Counted from the stretch's first letter, positions 51,690-59,682 are shown. The stretch: DNA of 64,000 nt from Paenibacillus_G elgii_A (GCA_042219835.1 JBHJMN010000024.1:24308-88307), one strand, 5' to 3'. Program-made: numbers and translations. Notes: generated by a model not told the origin, from the sequence alone.

Positions 51690-52601
51690 TTAACGAATAA
51701 AGGATAGCACGTGATCCAACTGCTGCGGGGGGACTTGAGCGATCAGGTCTCCTTTTTGCTGCAAGCGCTGCATAATGTTCAGGAGGTGAAAGTCCCGGGG
51801 ATCGGGGCGGAGCGCCACTTCGTCCCAAGTTAGCGGAGTCGACACCGTGGCGTCCTTGCGGGCGCGCGGCGTATAGGGAGCGGACAGCGTCTTGCCGTAC
51901 CAGTGCTGGAGATAATCGATATAAATCAAGGCGCCGCGATCTTTTTTGAGCCGCTCGACGGTGAACAGCTTCGGGTGTTTTTGCACCGCGAACGTGGCGA
52001 CGAACTGTCCGATCCGCCGGAGCTGCTCGAACGTATAGCCGCGCTCCCGGGCAATCGGGACGTAGACTTGCACGCCCGTGGCGCCGGACGTTTTCGGTAC
52101 AGAGCGGATGTTCATGCCATCCAGAATGCCGCCGATAATATGGGCCGCCTCCATAATGCGCGGCTCGGGGTCGACGCTCGGGTCAATATCGATCACCCAT
52201 TCGACGGGCATCGTTTCGCCGATTCGGTGAAACGACGGATGGAACTCCAGGCAGGCTAAATTCCCCAGCCACAGCAGCGTCGGCAAGGAATCGAGATGAA
52301 CGTAGCGGATCGATTCCAGCATCGCCGTCTTGACGAAATCCGGCGTCGGCTCAGGGGCGTTTTTCTGGTAAAACGACTTGTCATTCCAGCCATGGGGAAA
52401 CCGGATGGTCGTCAAATAGCGGTCGCGGCAATACGTCAGCAGGTAGGGGGACAACTCGGCGAGCTTTTGCAAATACATCGCTTTCGTGATCTTCTTCTCC
52501 GGCCACAGCGGCTTGTCCGGATTCGTTACCGTCAGTTCCCGGCCTTCGACGATCAGCGTGCCTTTCGTTTTCGGATATTTGGCGGGTGCGGGCATCGGCA
52601 A
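51690..52601 (-). CDS. ligD: LigD-type NHEJ polymerase/primase domain protein
   Basis: 303 residues corresponding to the stand-alone LigD polymerase (archaeo-eukaryotic primase) domain: VTNPDKPLWPEKKITKAMYL, metal-binding Asp residues in VIDIDPSVDP, and KTSGATGVQVYVPI. In the last motif a Gln stands where many LigD polymerases have His. It performs gap filling and ribonucleotide addition at Ku-held ends. In B. subtilis the same domain is fused to the ligase; here it is separate. GGAGG precedes the ATG. Confidence 0.9.
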   Translation of the reverse strand: MPMPAPAKYPKTKGTLIVEGRELTVTNPDKPLWPEKKITKAMYLQKLAELSPYLLTYCRDRYLTTIRFPHGWNDKSFYQKNAPEPTPDFVKTAMLESIRYVHLDSLPTLLWLGNLACLEFHPSFHRIGETMPVEWVIDIDPSVDPEPRIMEAAHIIGGILDGMNIRSVPKTSGATGVQVYVPIARERGYTFEQLRRIGQFVATFAVQKHPKLFTVERLKKDRGALIYIDYLQHWYGKTLSAPYTPRARKDATVSTPLTWDEVALRPDPRDFHLLNIMQRLQQKGDLIAQVPPQQLDHVLSFIR

Positions 52602-52619
52602 TTCCTCCTGTTCCTGAAA

Positions 52620-52635
52620 TATACTAGCTAGTATA
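52620..52635. repeat. Perfect 16-bp palindrome upstream of the NHEJ polymerase gene
   Basis: TATACTAGCTAGTATA, directly followed by TACT. It lies 19 nt upstream of the start codon and just upstream of the RBS on the minus strand, a position fitting an operator or an overlapping -10 region. Confidence 0.5.
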
Positions 52636-52776
52636 TACTCGCGCTCCCCTTTTCATAAGGCTGTCGGGCAAAATACATTGGTAGACGGCGAGGGCAAGCT
52701 GAAAGTTCGCTGAATCACTCCGAACGCTTCCGTCAACGGGCCGGGATTGGTGTACAATGAAAAGAGAGGTGACACC

Positions 52777-53460
52777 ATGCAGCCAATCAAAGGCGTGAAA
52801 ATATTAATCGTCGACGACGAACCGAATATCGTCCAGTTTTTGGAGCTGGGCTTGCAAAACGAAGGCTTTGAGGTTTTTACCGCGCCGGACGGATTTACGG
52901 CCGTCACGTTAGCCAAGCAAGCCCGGCCGCACATTGTCATTCTGGACGTCATGATGCCCGGCATGGACGGGTTTGAAGTGTGCCGGATGCTGAAGAAAAC
53001 CGAGCATGTCGCTATTATCATGCTGACGGCCAAAGAAGAAGTGGAAGACCGGGTCAAGGGGCTGACGCTGGGGGCCGACGACTATATGGTCAAGCCGTTC
53101 AGCTTCGAGGAGCTGCTGGCCCGGATTTATGCGCGGCTGCGCAACCAATTTCCCCATCTGTTCGCGGAGGTGGCGTACGGGCCGTTTCGCATCGACGACC
53201 GCCGCAAAGAAATCCGCTATGAAGAACGGGTGCTGGAGCTTTCGCCGACGGAATACGAGCTGCTGTCTTTTCTGGTCGTCAATCATGGTCTGGTCCTGAG
53301 TAAAACGGTCATTTTGGACAAGGTCTGGGGATATGATTTTCGAGGGGAGGACAATATCGTCGAAGTGTACATCCGCTCGCTCCGCGATAAATTGCACGAC
53401 AAGGAGCACCGGATCATTCGGACCCTGAGGGGATCGGGCTACCGGGTGGATTTCGGATGA
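52777..53460 (+). CDS. OmpR/PhoB-family response regulator
   Basis: 227 residues. Receiver domain 1-120 (ILIVDDE, phospho-acceptor Asp57 in ILDVMMPGMDG, Lys of MVKPFSFEEL) and a winged-helix output domain (LELSPTEYELLSFLVVNHG, VEVYIRSLRDKLHD, RTLRGSGYRV). AGAGAGGTG lies 6 nt before the ATG. The gene overlaps the sensor kinase gene by ATGA. Target genes unknown; adjacency to the NHEJ genes need not mean regulation. Confidence 0.95.
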   Translation: MQPIKGVKILIVDDEPNIVQFLELGLQNEGFEVFTAPDGFTAVTLAKQARPHIVILDVMMPGMDGFEVCRMLKKTEHVAIIMLTAKEEVEDRVKGLTLGADDYMVKPFSFEELLARIYARLRNQFPHLFAEVAYGPFRIDDRRKEIRYEERVLELSPTEYELLSFLVVNHGLVLSKTVILDKVWGYDFRGEDNIVEVYIRSLRDKLHDKEHRIIRTLRGSGYRVDFG

Positions 53461-54917
53461 TGCGGAGGTGGCGCCGGATTCGCCATGTTTTCGCGCCCCG
53501 CTCGCTTCGTCTTCAGCTTCTGTCACGTTCCCTGTTTATTTTGGCGGGCTTGCTGCTGTTGATCGGCGTGCTGCAATATGTGTTCATGGAGCAATTTTTA
53601 ATTAAAAACAAGGCTGCCAGCATCCAAAGCCAATTTTTTTCCGTTTCGCTGGACATATGGGTCAATACAAATTTAGACAATGGCCGGGCAAAAGGCCCTT
53701 TTCTGCCCGAAGCTTCGCTGGCTTTCGTCGGCCCGGGGGACAGCTTCCGGATCATTTCAACAAATCCCCGTACCGGTTCCGTGCCGCGGCTTTCCGCCGA
53801 AGATTACAGGGAAGCTTTGGGACGGGAGCAAAGGCCGCCGCATTATCGGATCGTCAAGGACGACAAGGGGATGGAGCAGTTGGTCGTTCTCCAGCGGATC
53901 GCTCCGCGCGGGCGTCTTGCGCAGATCAGCACAAGCATGGAGCCGATTCGGAATGTGCTGGCCAGCCAGCTTTGGACCTTTCTGGGGTTGGCAGCTGTAG
54001 CTCTGGGAATGGGGGTTGCGGCATTTCTTCCCGTTTTGCGCAGAACCCTCGTTCCGCTTTCCAACATGATCGAAACCGTCGAGCAGATCGATGCGGGGAA
54101 GCTGGACGAGCGGCTGCCGGCGCATCAAGGGCAGCTGGAGATCGACCGGCTCTCCCGGTCGTTCAACCGGATGCTGGAGCGGCTGGAAGCCTCGTTCGAA
54201 ACGGAGAAAGAGGCGAAGGAGCAGATGCGGCGATTTATCGCCGACGCTTCCCACGAGCTGCGCACGCCGCTGACGTCGATTCACGGATTTCTGGAGGTGC
54301 TGCTGCGCGGAGCCGCCCAAAAGCCGGATCAGCTGGACAAAGCGCTCCGAAGCATGTACGGCGAGTCGGAACGGTTGAACAAGCTCGTTCGGGACCTGCT
54401 GCTTTTGGCCCGCTTGGATCGTCATCCAACCGCGGATTTGAAGAAAGAATCGCTAAGCGGTATCGTCGATGAAATGGAGCCGCAGCTTCGGCTGCTGGCA
54501 GGCAGAAGGAACGTGCAGTTCTCCGTTCAGCCTGATGTTTCCGCCTGCATCGACAAAGACAAAATCAAGCAAGTTTTGCTCAACTTGTTCCACAACGCCG
54601 TGCAGCATACCGATCCTGACGGCGGAACCATCCGCGTTTCACTAGAGCAAACGGAGGAGGAGGCCCTGCTGACGGTCCAGGATAACGGAAGCGGCATCCC
54701 GGAGGAGCATGTATCGCGCTTGTTTGAACGATTTTACCGGATCGATTCGTCGCGCGCCCGCATTCACGGAGGGGCCGGGCTGGGACTGTCAATTACGAAA
54801 TCGATCGTCGAGCTTCACGGCGGCACGATTGGAGTGAATAGCCGGGTCGGCGAAGGCTCCAGCTTTGTCATTCGCGTTCCGATGAGTGGGATCAGTGGCC
54901 AGCAAGCGGACGAGTAG
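53457..54917 (+). CDS. EnvZ/PhoR-type sensor histidine kinase
   Basis: 486 residues. TM helices 22-45 and 173-194 flank an extracellular sensor of ~125 residues; then HAMP (195-250), HisKA with DASHELRTPLTSIHGF (His266), and HATPase (LFHNAVQHTD, DNGSGIP, GAGLGLS). It phosphorylates the regulator encoded immediately upstream, with which it shares a translational overlap. Its stop codon lies within the loop of an intrinsic terminator. Confidence 0.94.
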   Translation: MMRRWRRIRHVFAPRSLRLQLLSRSLFILAGLLLLIGVLQYVFMEQFLIKNKAASIQSQFFSVSLDIWVNTNLDNGRAKGPFLPEASLAFVGPGDSFRIISTNPRTGSVPRLSAEDYREALGREQRPPHYRIVKDDKGMEQLVVLQRIAPRGRLAQISTSMEPIRNVLASQLWTFLGLAAVALGMGVAAFLPVLRRTLVPLSNMIETVEQIDAGKLDERLPAHQGQLEIDRLSRSFNRMLERLEASFETEKEAKEQMRRFIADASHELRTPLTSIHGFLEVLLRGAAQKPDQLDKALRSMYGESERLNKLVRDLLLLARLDRHPTADLKKESLSGIVDEMEPQLRLLAGRRNVQFSVQPDVSACIDKDKIKQVLLNLFHNAVQHTDPDGGTIRVSLEQTEEEALLTVQDNGSGIPEEHVSRLFERFYRIDSSRARIHGGAGLGLSITKSIVELHGGTIGVNSRVGEGSSFVIRVPMSGISGQQADE

Positions 54918-54935
54918 TCGTCCGCTTGCTTTTTT
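54901..54935 (+). terminator. Rho-independent terminator overlapping the kinase stop codon
   Basis: AGCAAGCGGACGA-gtag-TCGTCCGCTTGCT, a perfect 13-bp stem followed by TTTTT. The 5' arm encodes the last residues of the kinase. Confidence 0.92.
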
Positions 54936-54938
54936 AAC

Positions 54939-55048
54939 GATATAGAATTTATAAATTTTCAGCGAAGCTGAACAAATTCTATATCACAAGAGAAACTTCC
55001 GCTAAACCGCGGTCGCTCATCCGTGAATAGACTTCGATAGAAGTTTTT
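54939..55048. repeat. Two-hairpin intergenic element, possible dispersed repeat
   Basis: GATATAGAATTT (54939-54950) pairs with AAATTCTATATC (54974-54985), with an inner TTCAGC-gaa-GCTGAA stem. Downstream ACTTC-gata-GAAGT (55031-55044) is followed by TTTTC, and the same GAAGT arm could instead pair with AACTTC at 54994. Neither neighbouring gene needs it as its only terminator. Confidence 0.55.
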
Positions 55049-55049
55049 C

Positions 55050-55991
55050 TTATGATTTAGGGAATTTACACTCGCTGGGAGCCATCTCGACAAACGCCTG
55101 AATACTGGGATGTCTCATCGTGTGCCCCGGGGTCCACTCCATAAACTGTACCTTTACCACGATTTGCGGAACGATCCAGACCGCGTCTTTGCTCCGTTCA
55201 GGCTCGTTCGCGAACGGCTTTGCTTTCGTCCTCATGGACGATACGCGTACCGTCAGCTCCCGCCACTCCTTCTGCGTCACCTTCCCGGCGCCTGCGTGCC
55301 CGATGTAGTAGAGGTTGCCATGCCCATCGTACAATCCAAGCAGCAGCGAATTGATGATATTGTCCCGGTACGTAACGCCTCCTACAACAGCCAGCAGATC
55401 GTAAAATATTTTGCGCTTCTGCCACCGCTTATCCTTGCCGCCGATCGTATACGTGCTGTTCAGATTTTTGCATACGACACCCTCCATCTGATGCTTGATC
55501 ATCACTTGAAGCAGCTCGTCGGGATCGGCGAAGTTTTGCACCGATTGCACATCCGGCTGGGGGATGACAATCTCCTGCAGAATACGCTGCCGCTCCTCAA
55601 GAGGCTTATCCGTGACCCATTGCCCGCCGCAAAACAAAACGTCAAAGATCATGTACGTGACCGGGGTTTGCGTGACGGCGAGCTCAATGTTTTGCTGCTT
55701 TCTTAGACTGTCCCGCTTCATAATCTCGTGAAACGACGGCTTGTGGTGGTCGAAGGCGATGAATTCACCGTCCAATATGAACGAAGAGGCGGAGCAGTAG
55801 CGCGAAGGAGACAAAAATTCGGGATATTGCAAGGACCGATTGTTCAATCTTCGATTGACGAGCCGGACCTTGGAGCCGTCGTAGTAGGACAGCATGCGCA
55901 CGCCGTCCCATTTGATCTGCGCGATCCATTCGCTGCCTTTAGGAAATGAGTCGGTGCTAATCGGTTCGAAGGGAACGACCTGGTTCAACAT
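55050..55991 (-). CDS. ATP-dependent DNA ligase (LigD ligase-domain type)
   Basis: 313 residues. The adenylation motif I is IAQIKWDGVRM with nucleophile Lys27; downstream motifs include RLVNRRLNN, SFILDGEFIAFD, YMIFDVLF, EGVVCKNLNSTY and KRWQKRKIFYDL, followed by an OB-fold region (GLYDGHGNLYYIGHAGAG). It matches the ligase half of Bacillus LigD without polymerase or nuclease domains. It probably seals Ku-held breaks together with the separate polymerase. The SD is a G-rich GGGGGG stretch. Confidence 0.9.
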   Translation of the reverse strand: MLNQVVPFEPISTDSFPKGSEWIAQIKWDGVRMLSYYDGSKVRLVNRRLNNRSLQYPEFLSPSRYCSASSFILDGEFIAFDHHKPSFHEIMKRDSLRKQQNIELAVTQTPVTYMIFDVLFCGGQWVTDKPLEERQRILQEIVIPQPDVQSVQNFADPDELLQVMIKHQMEGVVCKNLNSTYTIGGKDKRWQKRKIFYDLLAVVGGVTYRDNIINSLLLGLYDGHGNLYYIGHAGAGKVTQKEWRELTVRVSSMRTKAKPFANEPERSKDAVWIVPQIVVKVQFMEWTPGHTMRHPSIQAFVEMAPSECKFPKS

Positions 55992-56042
55992 GAGAGACCC
56001 CCCTGGAATTTGTTTTTATTAACAGTTATTCCCTTTTACAGC

Positions 56043-56072
56043 TTGACATAACGGGCAGCGGCTCCCTATAGT
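56043..56072 (+). promoter_or_regulatory. Sigma-A promoter of the ABC-F leader transcript
   Basis: Consensus -35 TTGACA, 18-nt spacer, -10 TATAGT. It would start transcription near 56079, about 300 nt upstream of the ABC-F start codon. Confidence 0.75.
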
Positions 56073-56118
56073 TAAAGATGCAGCACAATTAACTTTGGGA
56101 TAACGAGGTGGAAAGGAA

Positions 56119-56160
56119 ATGTTTTTCTTATCGACTGTTCTGAAACGGAATTTGGCTTAA
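56119..56160 (+). CDS. Leader peptide MFFLSTVLKRNLA (13 residues)
   Basis: Short ORF preceded by GAGGTGG with a 7-nt spacer. Codons 6-8 form the 5' arm of a long downstream hairpin, and codons 12-13 and the stop form part of a second arm, so a ribosome paused on this ORF would alter the RNA fold. It is followed by a terminator and then the ABC-F gene, as in leaders of antibiotic-inducible erm and ABC-F genes. Confidence 0.65.
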   Translation: MFFLSTVLKRNLA

Positions 56161-56208
56161 ACGGGAGAAGTCTGCCCATTTTTCACCCTAAGCCAACCGA
56201 AGAACAGT
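56134..56208 (+). promoter_or_regulatory. Long attenuator hairpin overlapping the leader peptide
   Basis: ACTGTTCT (56134-56141) pairs with AGAACAGT (56201-56208); TTGGCTTA (56152-56159) pairs with TAAGCCAA (56189-56196); GGG (56163-56165) can pair with CCC (56175-56177). AACGGG at 56160-56165 repeats the AACGGG that starts the terminator at 56253, and could compete for its CCCGTT 3' arm as an antiterminator. Confidence 0.65.
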
Positions 56209-56252
56209 AGATAAAGAACTCGATTCCTTTCGTTCAAATGATACAATTTTGC

Positions 56253-56289
56253 AACGGGTCAGGGCGTGTTCGCCTTGCCCGTTTTTTTT
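56253..56289 (+). terminator. Intrinsic terminator in the ABC-F leader
   Basis: AACGGGTCAGGGCG-tgtt-CGCCTTGCCCGTT followed by eight T. It lies downstream of the leader promoter and upstream of the structural gene, so it must be read through for ABC-F expression from that promoter. Confidence 0.85.
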
Positions 56290-56376
56290 CCATACAACCT
56301 AGACTAATTGAATAGAGCTTTGTCCGGCTGTTTCTCCGGTTGGCTTCGAACCTGAAGCGAAAAGGAGAGAGCTTTC

Positions 56377-57912
56377 ATGAGTATGTTAAACGTTGAACAA
56401 CTTACCCATACGTATGGGGATAAAAAAATATTCCAAAATATCCAATTCCGGCTGCTGCAGGGAGAGCATGCGGGACTCGTTGGCAGCAACGGGGCAGGCA
56501 AGTCAACCTTGCTGCGCGTCTTGGCGGGACAGCTGCTTCCCGATGCAGGCAAAATCGAATGGCTTTCGCAAGCGCAGCTCGGTTATTTGGAGCAGCATGC
56601 CGATCTGCAGGCGGGAATGACGATTATGGATTACTTGCGGGGTGCTTTCGCTCATCTGTATGAGCTGGAACGGGCCTTGCATCAGGTCGCGGAGCAAATG
56701 GCCGGGGCGGACGCCAACCTCGAACCGCTGTTAACCCGGTACGGTGAGCTGCAGAGCCGGCTGGAGCATGCCGATTTTTACGGCATCGACTCCAAGATCG
56801 AAGAGGTGGCTGCGGGATTAGGCATTCTTGAGCTTGGCAAAGACCGGGAGGTCGACAAGCTGAGCGGGGGGCAGCGCACGAAGCTGCTGCTGGGCAAGCT
56901 GCTGCTGGAGGAGCCGCACGTATTATTGCTCGACGAGCCGACCAACTACTTGGACGACGTGCATATCGAATGGCTGACCGGCTATCTGAAGCGTTACGAG
57001 CAGGCGTATCTCGTCGTCTCGCACGACGAGGCGTTTCTAAATGAAATTACAGCGACGATCTTTCATTTGGAGCATCAGACGATCAAGCGTTACGCCGGGA
57101 ACTATGCCGCGTTCGTCAAACATTACGAACTAAGCCGATTGCAGTGGCAGGACGCCTACGACCGCCAACAGAAGGAAATCGACCGGTTGGAAAGCTTTAT
57201 CCAAAAGAACCGGAACCGGAAAGCCAAGCAAGCGAAAAGCCGCGAAAAAGCGCTGGATAGAATGGAGCGGATCGAGAGACCGACGTCGGGGCCGCAGCCC
57301 CGCTACAGCTTTCACGTTCATGTGGAACCTGTGACCCGGATCATGGAAGCGAAGCAGCTGCAATTCGGCTATGCGGAGCCGCTATCCGTTCCTGTAAACC
57401 TGCAAATGAAACGCGGGGAAAAAGTGGCGGTTGTCGGGTACAACGGCATCGGGAAATCGACCATGCTCAAAACGATGCTGGGCCTCCTGCCACCGTTACG
57501 CGGCACGGTACAGCTCGGCGAACGGGTCGCACCAGCTTATTTCGCCCAAGAGCAATTGCCTTCGGACGAAACGGCGCTGGAGCGGCTTTGGTCGCTGCGG
57601 CCGGATAAGACGCAGAAGGAAATCCGGCAGACGCTGGGCATGGCCGGCCTGAACGAAAAGCATATCCGGCAGCCCCTTAACTCGCTTAGCGGCGGGGAGC
57701 AAGCGAAGGTCCGCTTGTGCGAGCTCATGCTGACGGACAGCAATCTTCTCGTGCTGGATGAACCTACGAACCATTTGGACGTCTGGGCGAAGGAAGCGTT
57801 CAAGGAAGCGCTGAAGGCGTACAAAGGGACGATTCTGCTCGTTTCCCACGAGCCGGAATTCTATGAAGATTGGATTACTCAGGTTTGGCGTTTGCAGGAC
57901 TGGAGCAAGTAA
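56377..57912 (+). CDS. ABC-F family ATPase (candidate ribosome-protection protein)
   Basis: 511 residues with two ATP-binding domains and no TM segments: Walker A GSNGAGKST and GYNGIGKST, signatures LSGGQRTK and LSGGEQAK, Walker B VLLLDEPTNYLD and LLVLDEPTNHLD. Between them is a charged P-site tRNA-interaction motif linker with FIQKNRNRKAKQAKSREKAL. ABC-F proteins act on the ribosome; some dislodge antibiotics (VmlR, VgaA, MsrA types), others are housekeeping (Ettα/YkpA types). The attenuator-type leader favours an antibiotic-inducible resistance role. AAAAGGAG precedes the ATG. Confidence 0.9.
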   Translation: MSMLNVEQLTHTYGDKKIFQNIQFRLLQGEHAGLVGSNGAGKSTLLRVLAGQLLPDAGKIEWLSQAQLGYLEQHADLQAGMTIMDYLRGAFAHLYELERALHQVAEQMAGADANLEPLLTRYGELQSRLEHADFYGIDSKIEEVAAGLGILELGKDREVDKLSGGQRTKLLLGKLLLEEPHVLLLDEPTNYLDDVHIEWLTGYLKRYEQAYLVVSHDEAFLNEITATIFHLEHQTIKRYAGNYAAFVKHYELSRLQWQDAYDRQQKEIDRLESFIQKNRNRKAKQAKSREKALDRMERIERPTSGPQPRYSFHVHVEPVTRIMEAKQLQFGYAEPLSVPVNLQMKRGEKVAVVGYNGIGKSTMLKTMLGLLPPLRGTVQLGERVAPAYFAQEQLPSDETALERLWSLRPDKTQKEIRQTLGMAGLNEKHIRQPLNSLSGGEQAKVRLCELMLTDSNLLVLDEPTNHLDVWAKEAFKEALKAYKGTILLVSHEPEFYEDWITQVWRLQDWSK

Positions 57913-57927
57913 GTGCAGTCCCGGCAC

Positions 57928-57962
57928 AAAGAAACGATCGGCGCTTAGCCGATCGTTTCTTT
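57928..57962. terminator. Bidirectional terminator overlapping the end of ku
   Basis: AAAGAAACGATCGGC / GCCGATCGTTTCTTT, a perfect 15-bp stem between the convergent ABC-F and ku genes. One arm encodes the last five Ku residues (KETIG) and the stop codon lies in the loop. Confidence 0.85.
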
Positions 57963-58805
57963 CGTTTTCGCTTTGCCTTTTCTTGTTTTCGCGGCCTTGG
58001 CTTTCTCGGCCGTTCCCGGCGTCGGCTCGGTCACCACCGGTTTGACCGCTTCGAGGCTTGCCTGCAGCGCGGCCATCAGATCGATGACGTTCGCTTTATG
58101 CGGCTCCGGCGCGACGCGGACCTGCTGTCCGGAAACTTTCGACTCGATCGCTTGCAGCACGGCCGAGCGGTAATCGTCCTTGTATTTTTCCGGCTCGAAC
58201 TTCGTCGCCAGCTGACCGATCAGCAGCTTCGCCATTTCGAGCTCCTTCTCGTTGACGTTGCTCTGCCCCGGGAGGTTCGGCACATGCTCCACCGAGCGGA
58301 TTTCATCCGGGTAAAAAATCGTCTCCATCGCAATGCACCGGTCGATAATGCGGATGGCAGCCAAGCTGCTTTTGGATCGGATGGACACTTTGGCAATGCC
58401 GATTTTGCCCGTTTGCCGCATCGCTTCGAGCAGCAGACTGTAGGCCCCGGCGCCGGTTTCGTTCGGAGCGAGGTAGTACGTTTTTTGAAAATAAACCGGG
58501 TCGATGTCCGACAAGTCGACGAAATCGAGAATCTTGATTTCTTTGGTGATCTCCCCGGTCAGCTTCTCCAGCTCGTCCTTCTCGAACAGCACGAACGAGC
58601 CCGGCTCGTATTCGTAGCCTCGGACGATTTCTCCCCACTCTACTTCGCGCTCGCAGTGCTGGCATTTGCGGACAAAATTCAGCGGCGTATTGCAATCCTT
58701 GTGAATCATGCGCATCGAGATGTCTTTGTCTTCCGTCGCCGAGAACATCTTGACGGGCACGTGCACCAAGCCGAAGCTGATGGCGCCTTTCCAAACCGTA
58801 TGCAT
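57945..58805 (-). CDS. ku: Ku protein (bacterial NHEJ)
   Basis: 286 residues starting MHTVWKGAISFGLVHVPVKM, the classic bacterial Ku start, with HKDCNTPLNFVRKCQHCERE, EWGEIVRGYEYEPGSFVLF and a Lys/Ala-rich C-terminal tail (AEKAKAAKTRKGKAKTKE). It binds double-strand ends as a homodimer and recruits the LigD activities. GGGAGG precedes the ATG. The tail is extended and basic, as in many spore formers, and could bind DNA or ligase. Confidence 0.95.
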   Translation of the reverse strand: MHTVWKGAISFGLVHVPVKMFSATEDKDISMRMIHKDCNTPLNFVRKCQHCEREVEWGEIVRGYEYEPGSFVLFEKDELEKLTGEITKEIKILDFVDLSDIDPVYFQKTYYLAPNETGAGAYSLLLEAMRQTGKIGIAKVSIRSKSSLAAIRIIDRCIAMETIFYPDEIRSVEHVPNLPGQSNVNEKELEMAKLLIGQLATKFEPEKYKDDYRSAVLQAIESKVSGQQVRVAPEPHKANVIDLMAALQASLEAVKPVVTEPTPGTAEKAKAAKTRKGKAKTKETIG

Positions 58806-58997
58806 AGCTGTACCTCCCGAGGGCCTGAGCTGGCCGTCTGCTTTCTATACAGTATACGCAAAATGGAAGCGTCCCATTACACCGTGCGCGAATGTCGGCG
58901 CAAGAAATTGGGACATGCTACAGAAGAAGGCTGCATGGATCGCCAAAAGCATCGTCATGCCGGCCCGAACATTTCGATCGGAGGAGGAAAAGGAATC

Positions 58998-59207
58998 ATG
59001 AGCGAAGCCAATACGTCCGGCGGCAAGTTTACGGATGATGCGGCCCATGAAGGGCGGGACTCCAGTTTTATGGACATCGACCGGATGATCAACGAAGGTC
59101 TTGGCGGCGGGCAGGTGACGATCCATAACGGACTGATCGAGGAATCGACGACCGATACGATGGATCATCCCGAATCGGTTATCAGCGGGGAGGACAACGG
59201 GCAATGA
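58998..59207 (+). CDS. Small conserved hypothetical protein upstream of sspH
   Basis: 69 residues, acidic, with MDIDRMINEGLGGGQVTIHN and GLIEESTTDTM motifs; possibly of the YozQ/DUF4025 type, though this is not certain. GGAGGAAAAGG lies upstream of the ATG. The frame is open to 58863 but lacks an SD there. It overlaps the sspH-like gene by ATGA, suggesting a two-gene operon expressed during sporulation. Confidence 0.7.
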   Translation: MSEANTSGGKFTDDAAHEGRDSSFMDIDRMINEGLGGGQVTIHNGLIEESTTDTMDHPESVISGEDNGQ

Positions 59208-59386
59208 AAGTATACCGCGCTCAAGAAATTATGAAAGCCGAAGAAAAGGTCGGCGTGGAGCTGAATGGCGTATCCGTATGGATCGACAGCGTAGACCCCG
59301 AGCAGGAAACGGCCAAGGTGCATGTGGAAGACCGCCCGGCGGATGCCCGCGTCGTTCCGGTCGACGAGCTGCAGGAAGTCCAATAG
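59204..59386 (+). CDS. sspH: H-type small acid-soluble spore protein (SspH-like)
   Basis: 60 residues aligning along its whole length with the SspH family: RAQEIMKAEEKVGVELNGVS corresponds to RAKEI...VTYNG, and VWIDSVDPEQETAKVHVEDR to IYIQHVDE..ETARIYPL, ending VPVDELQEV. Minor SASPs are loaded into the spore core. It overlaps the preceding small gene (ATGA). Confidence 0.85.
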   Translation: MKVYRAQEIMKAEEKVGVELNGVSVWIDSVDPEQETAKVHVEDRPADARVVPVDELQEVQ

Positions 59387-59411
59387 CTCCCGCAGGGATC
59401 GTACTTTTAGC

Positions 59412-59469
59412 AAAAGCTTTCCGAAAGCATGCAGGCCGAGAGGGCCCATGGCTGGGGGAAGCTTTTTTT
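59412..59469 (+). terminator. Rho-independent terminator of the sspH operon
   Basis: AAAAGCTTTCC pairs with GGGGAAGCTTTT across a GC-rich loop, followed by seven T. The rest of 59387-59620 holds a further small inverted repeat (ATCCGG / CCGGAT near 59553-59594) and no ORF that I can support. Confidence 0.8.
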
Positions 59470-59620
59470 GCTGCGGTAAAGCGGCTTCGGGGCTCAAGCA
59501 ATCGGGCAAGCCGATAGTCAGTAATAGGGAATCGGTGTTATGATATACCTAAGAGATCCGGGGGTGATGGAACGTTTCGAACGGTACCGGATAGCTTCGA
59601 CGATAGGCAAAACGGCATGT

Positions 59621-59649
59621 TTGTCTAGTTACAAAGGAACGGCTATAAT
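59621..59649 (+). promoter_or_regulatory. Sigma-A promoter of the thiL-tsaEB-rimI-tsaD operon
   Basis: TTGTCT, 17-nt spacer, TATAAT, 34 nt upstream of the thiL start codon. Confidence 0.75.
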
Positions 59650-59682
59650 AATTGTCAATACGAGAGCGGAGGCGGATAAATT

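Noticed and set aside
58863..58997. Upstream extension of the small gene before sspH
   Set aside because: Open frame but no SD at 58863; a good SD exists directly before 58998.
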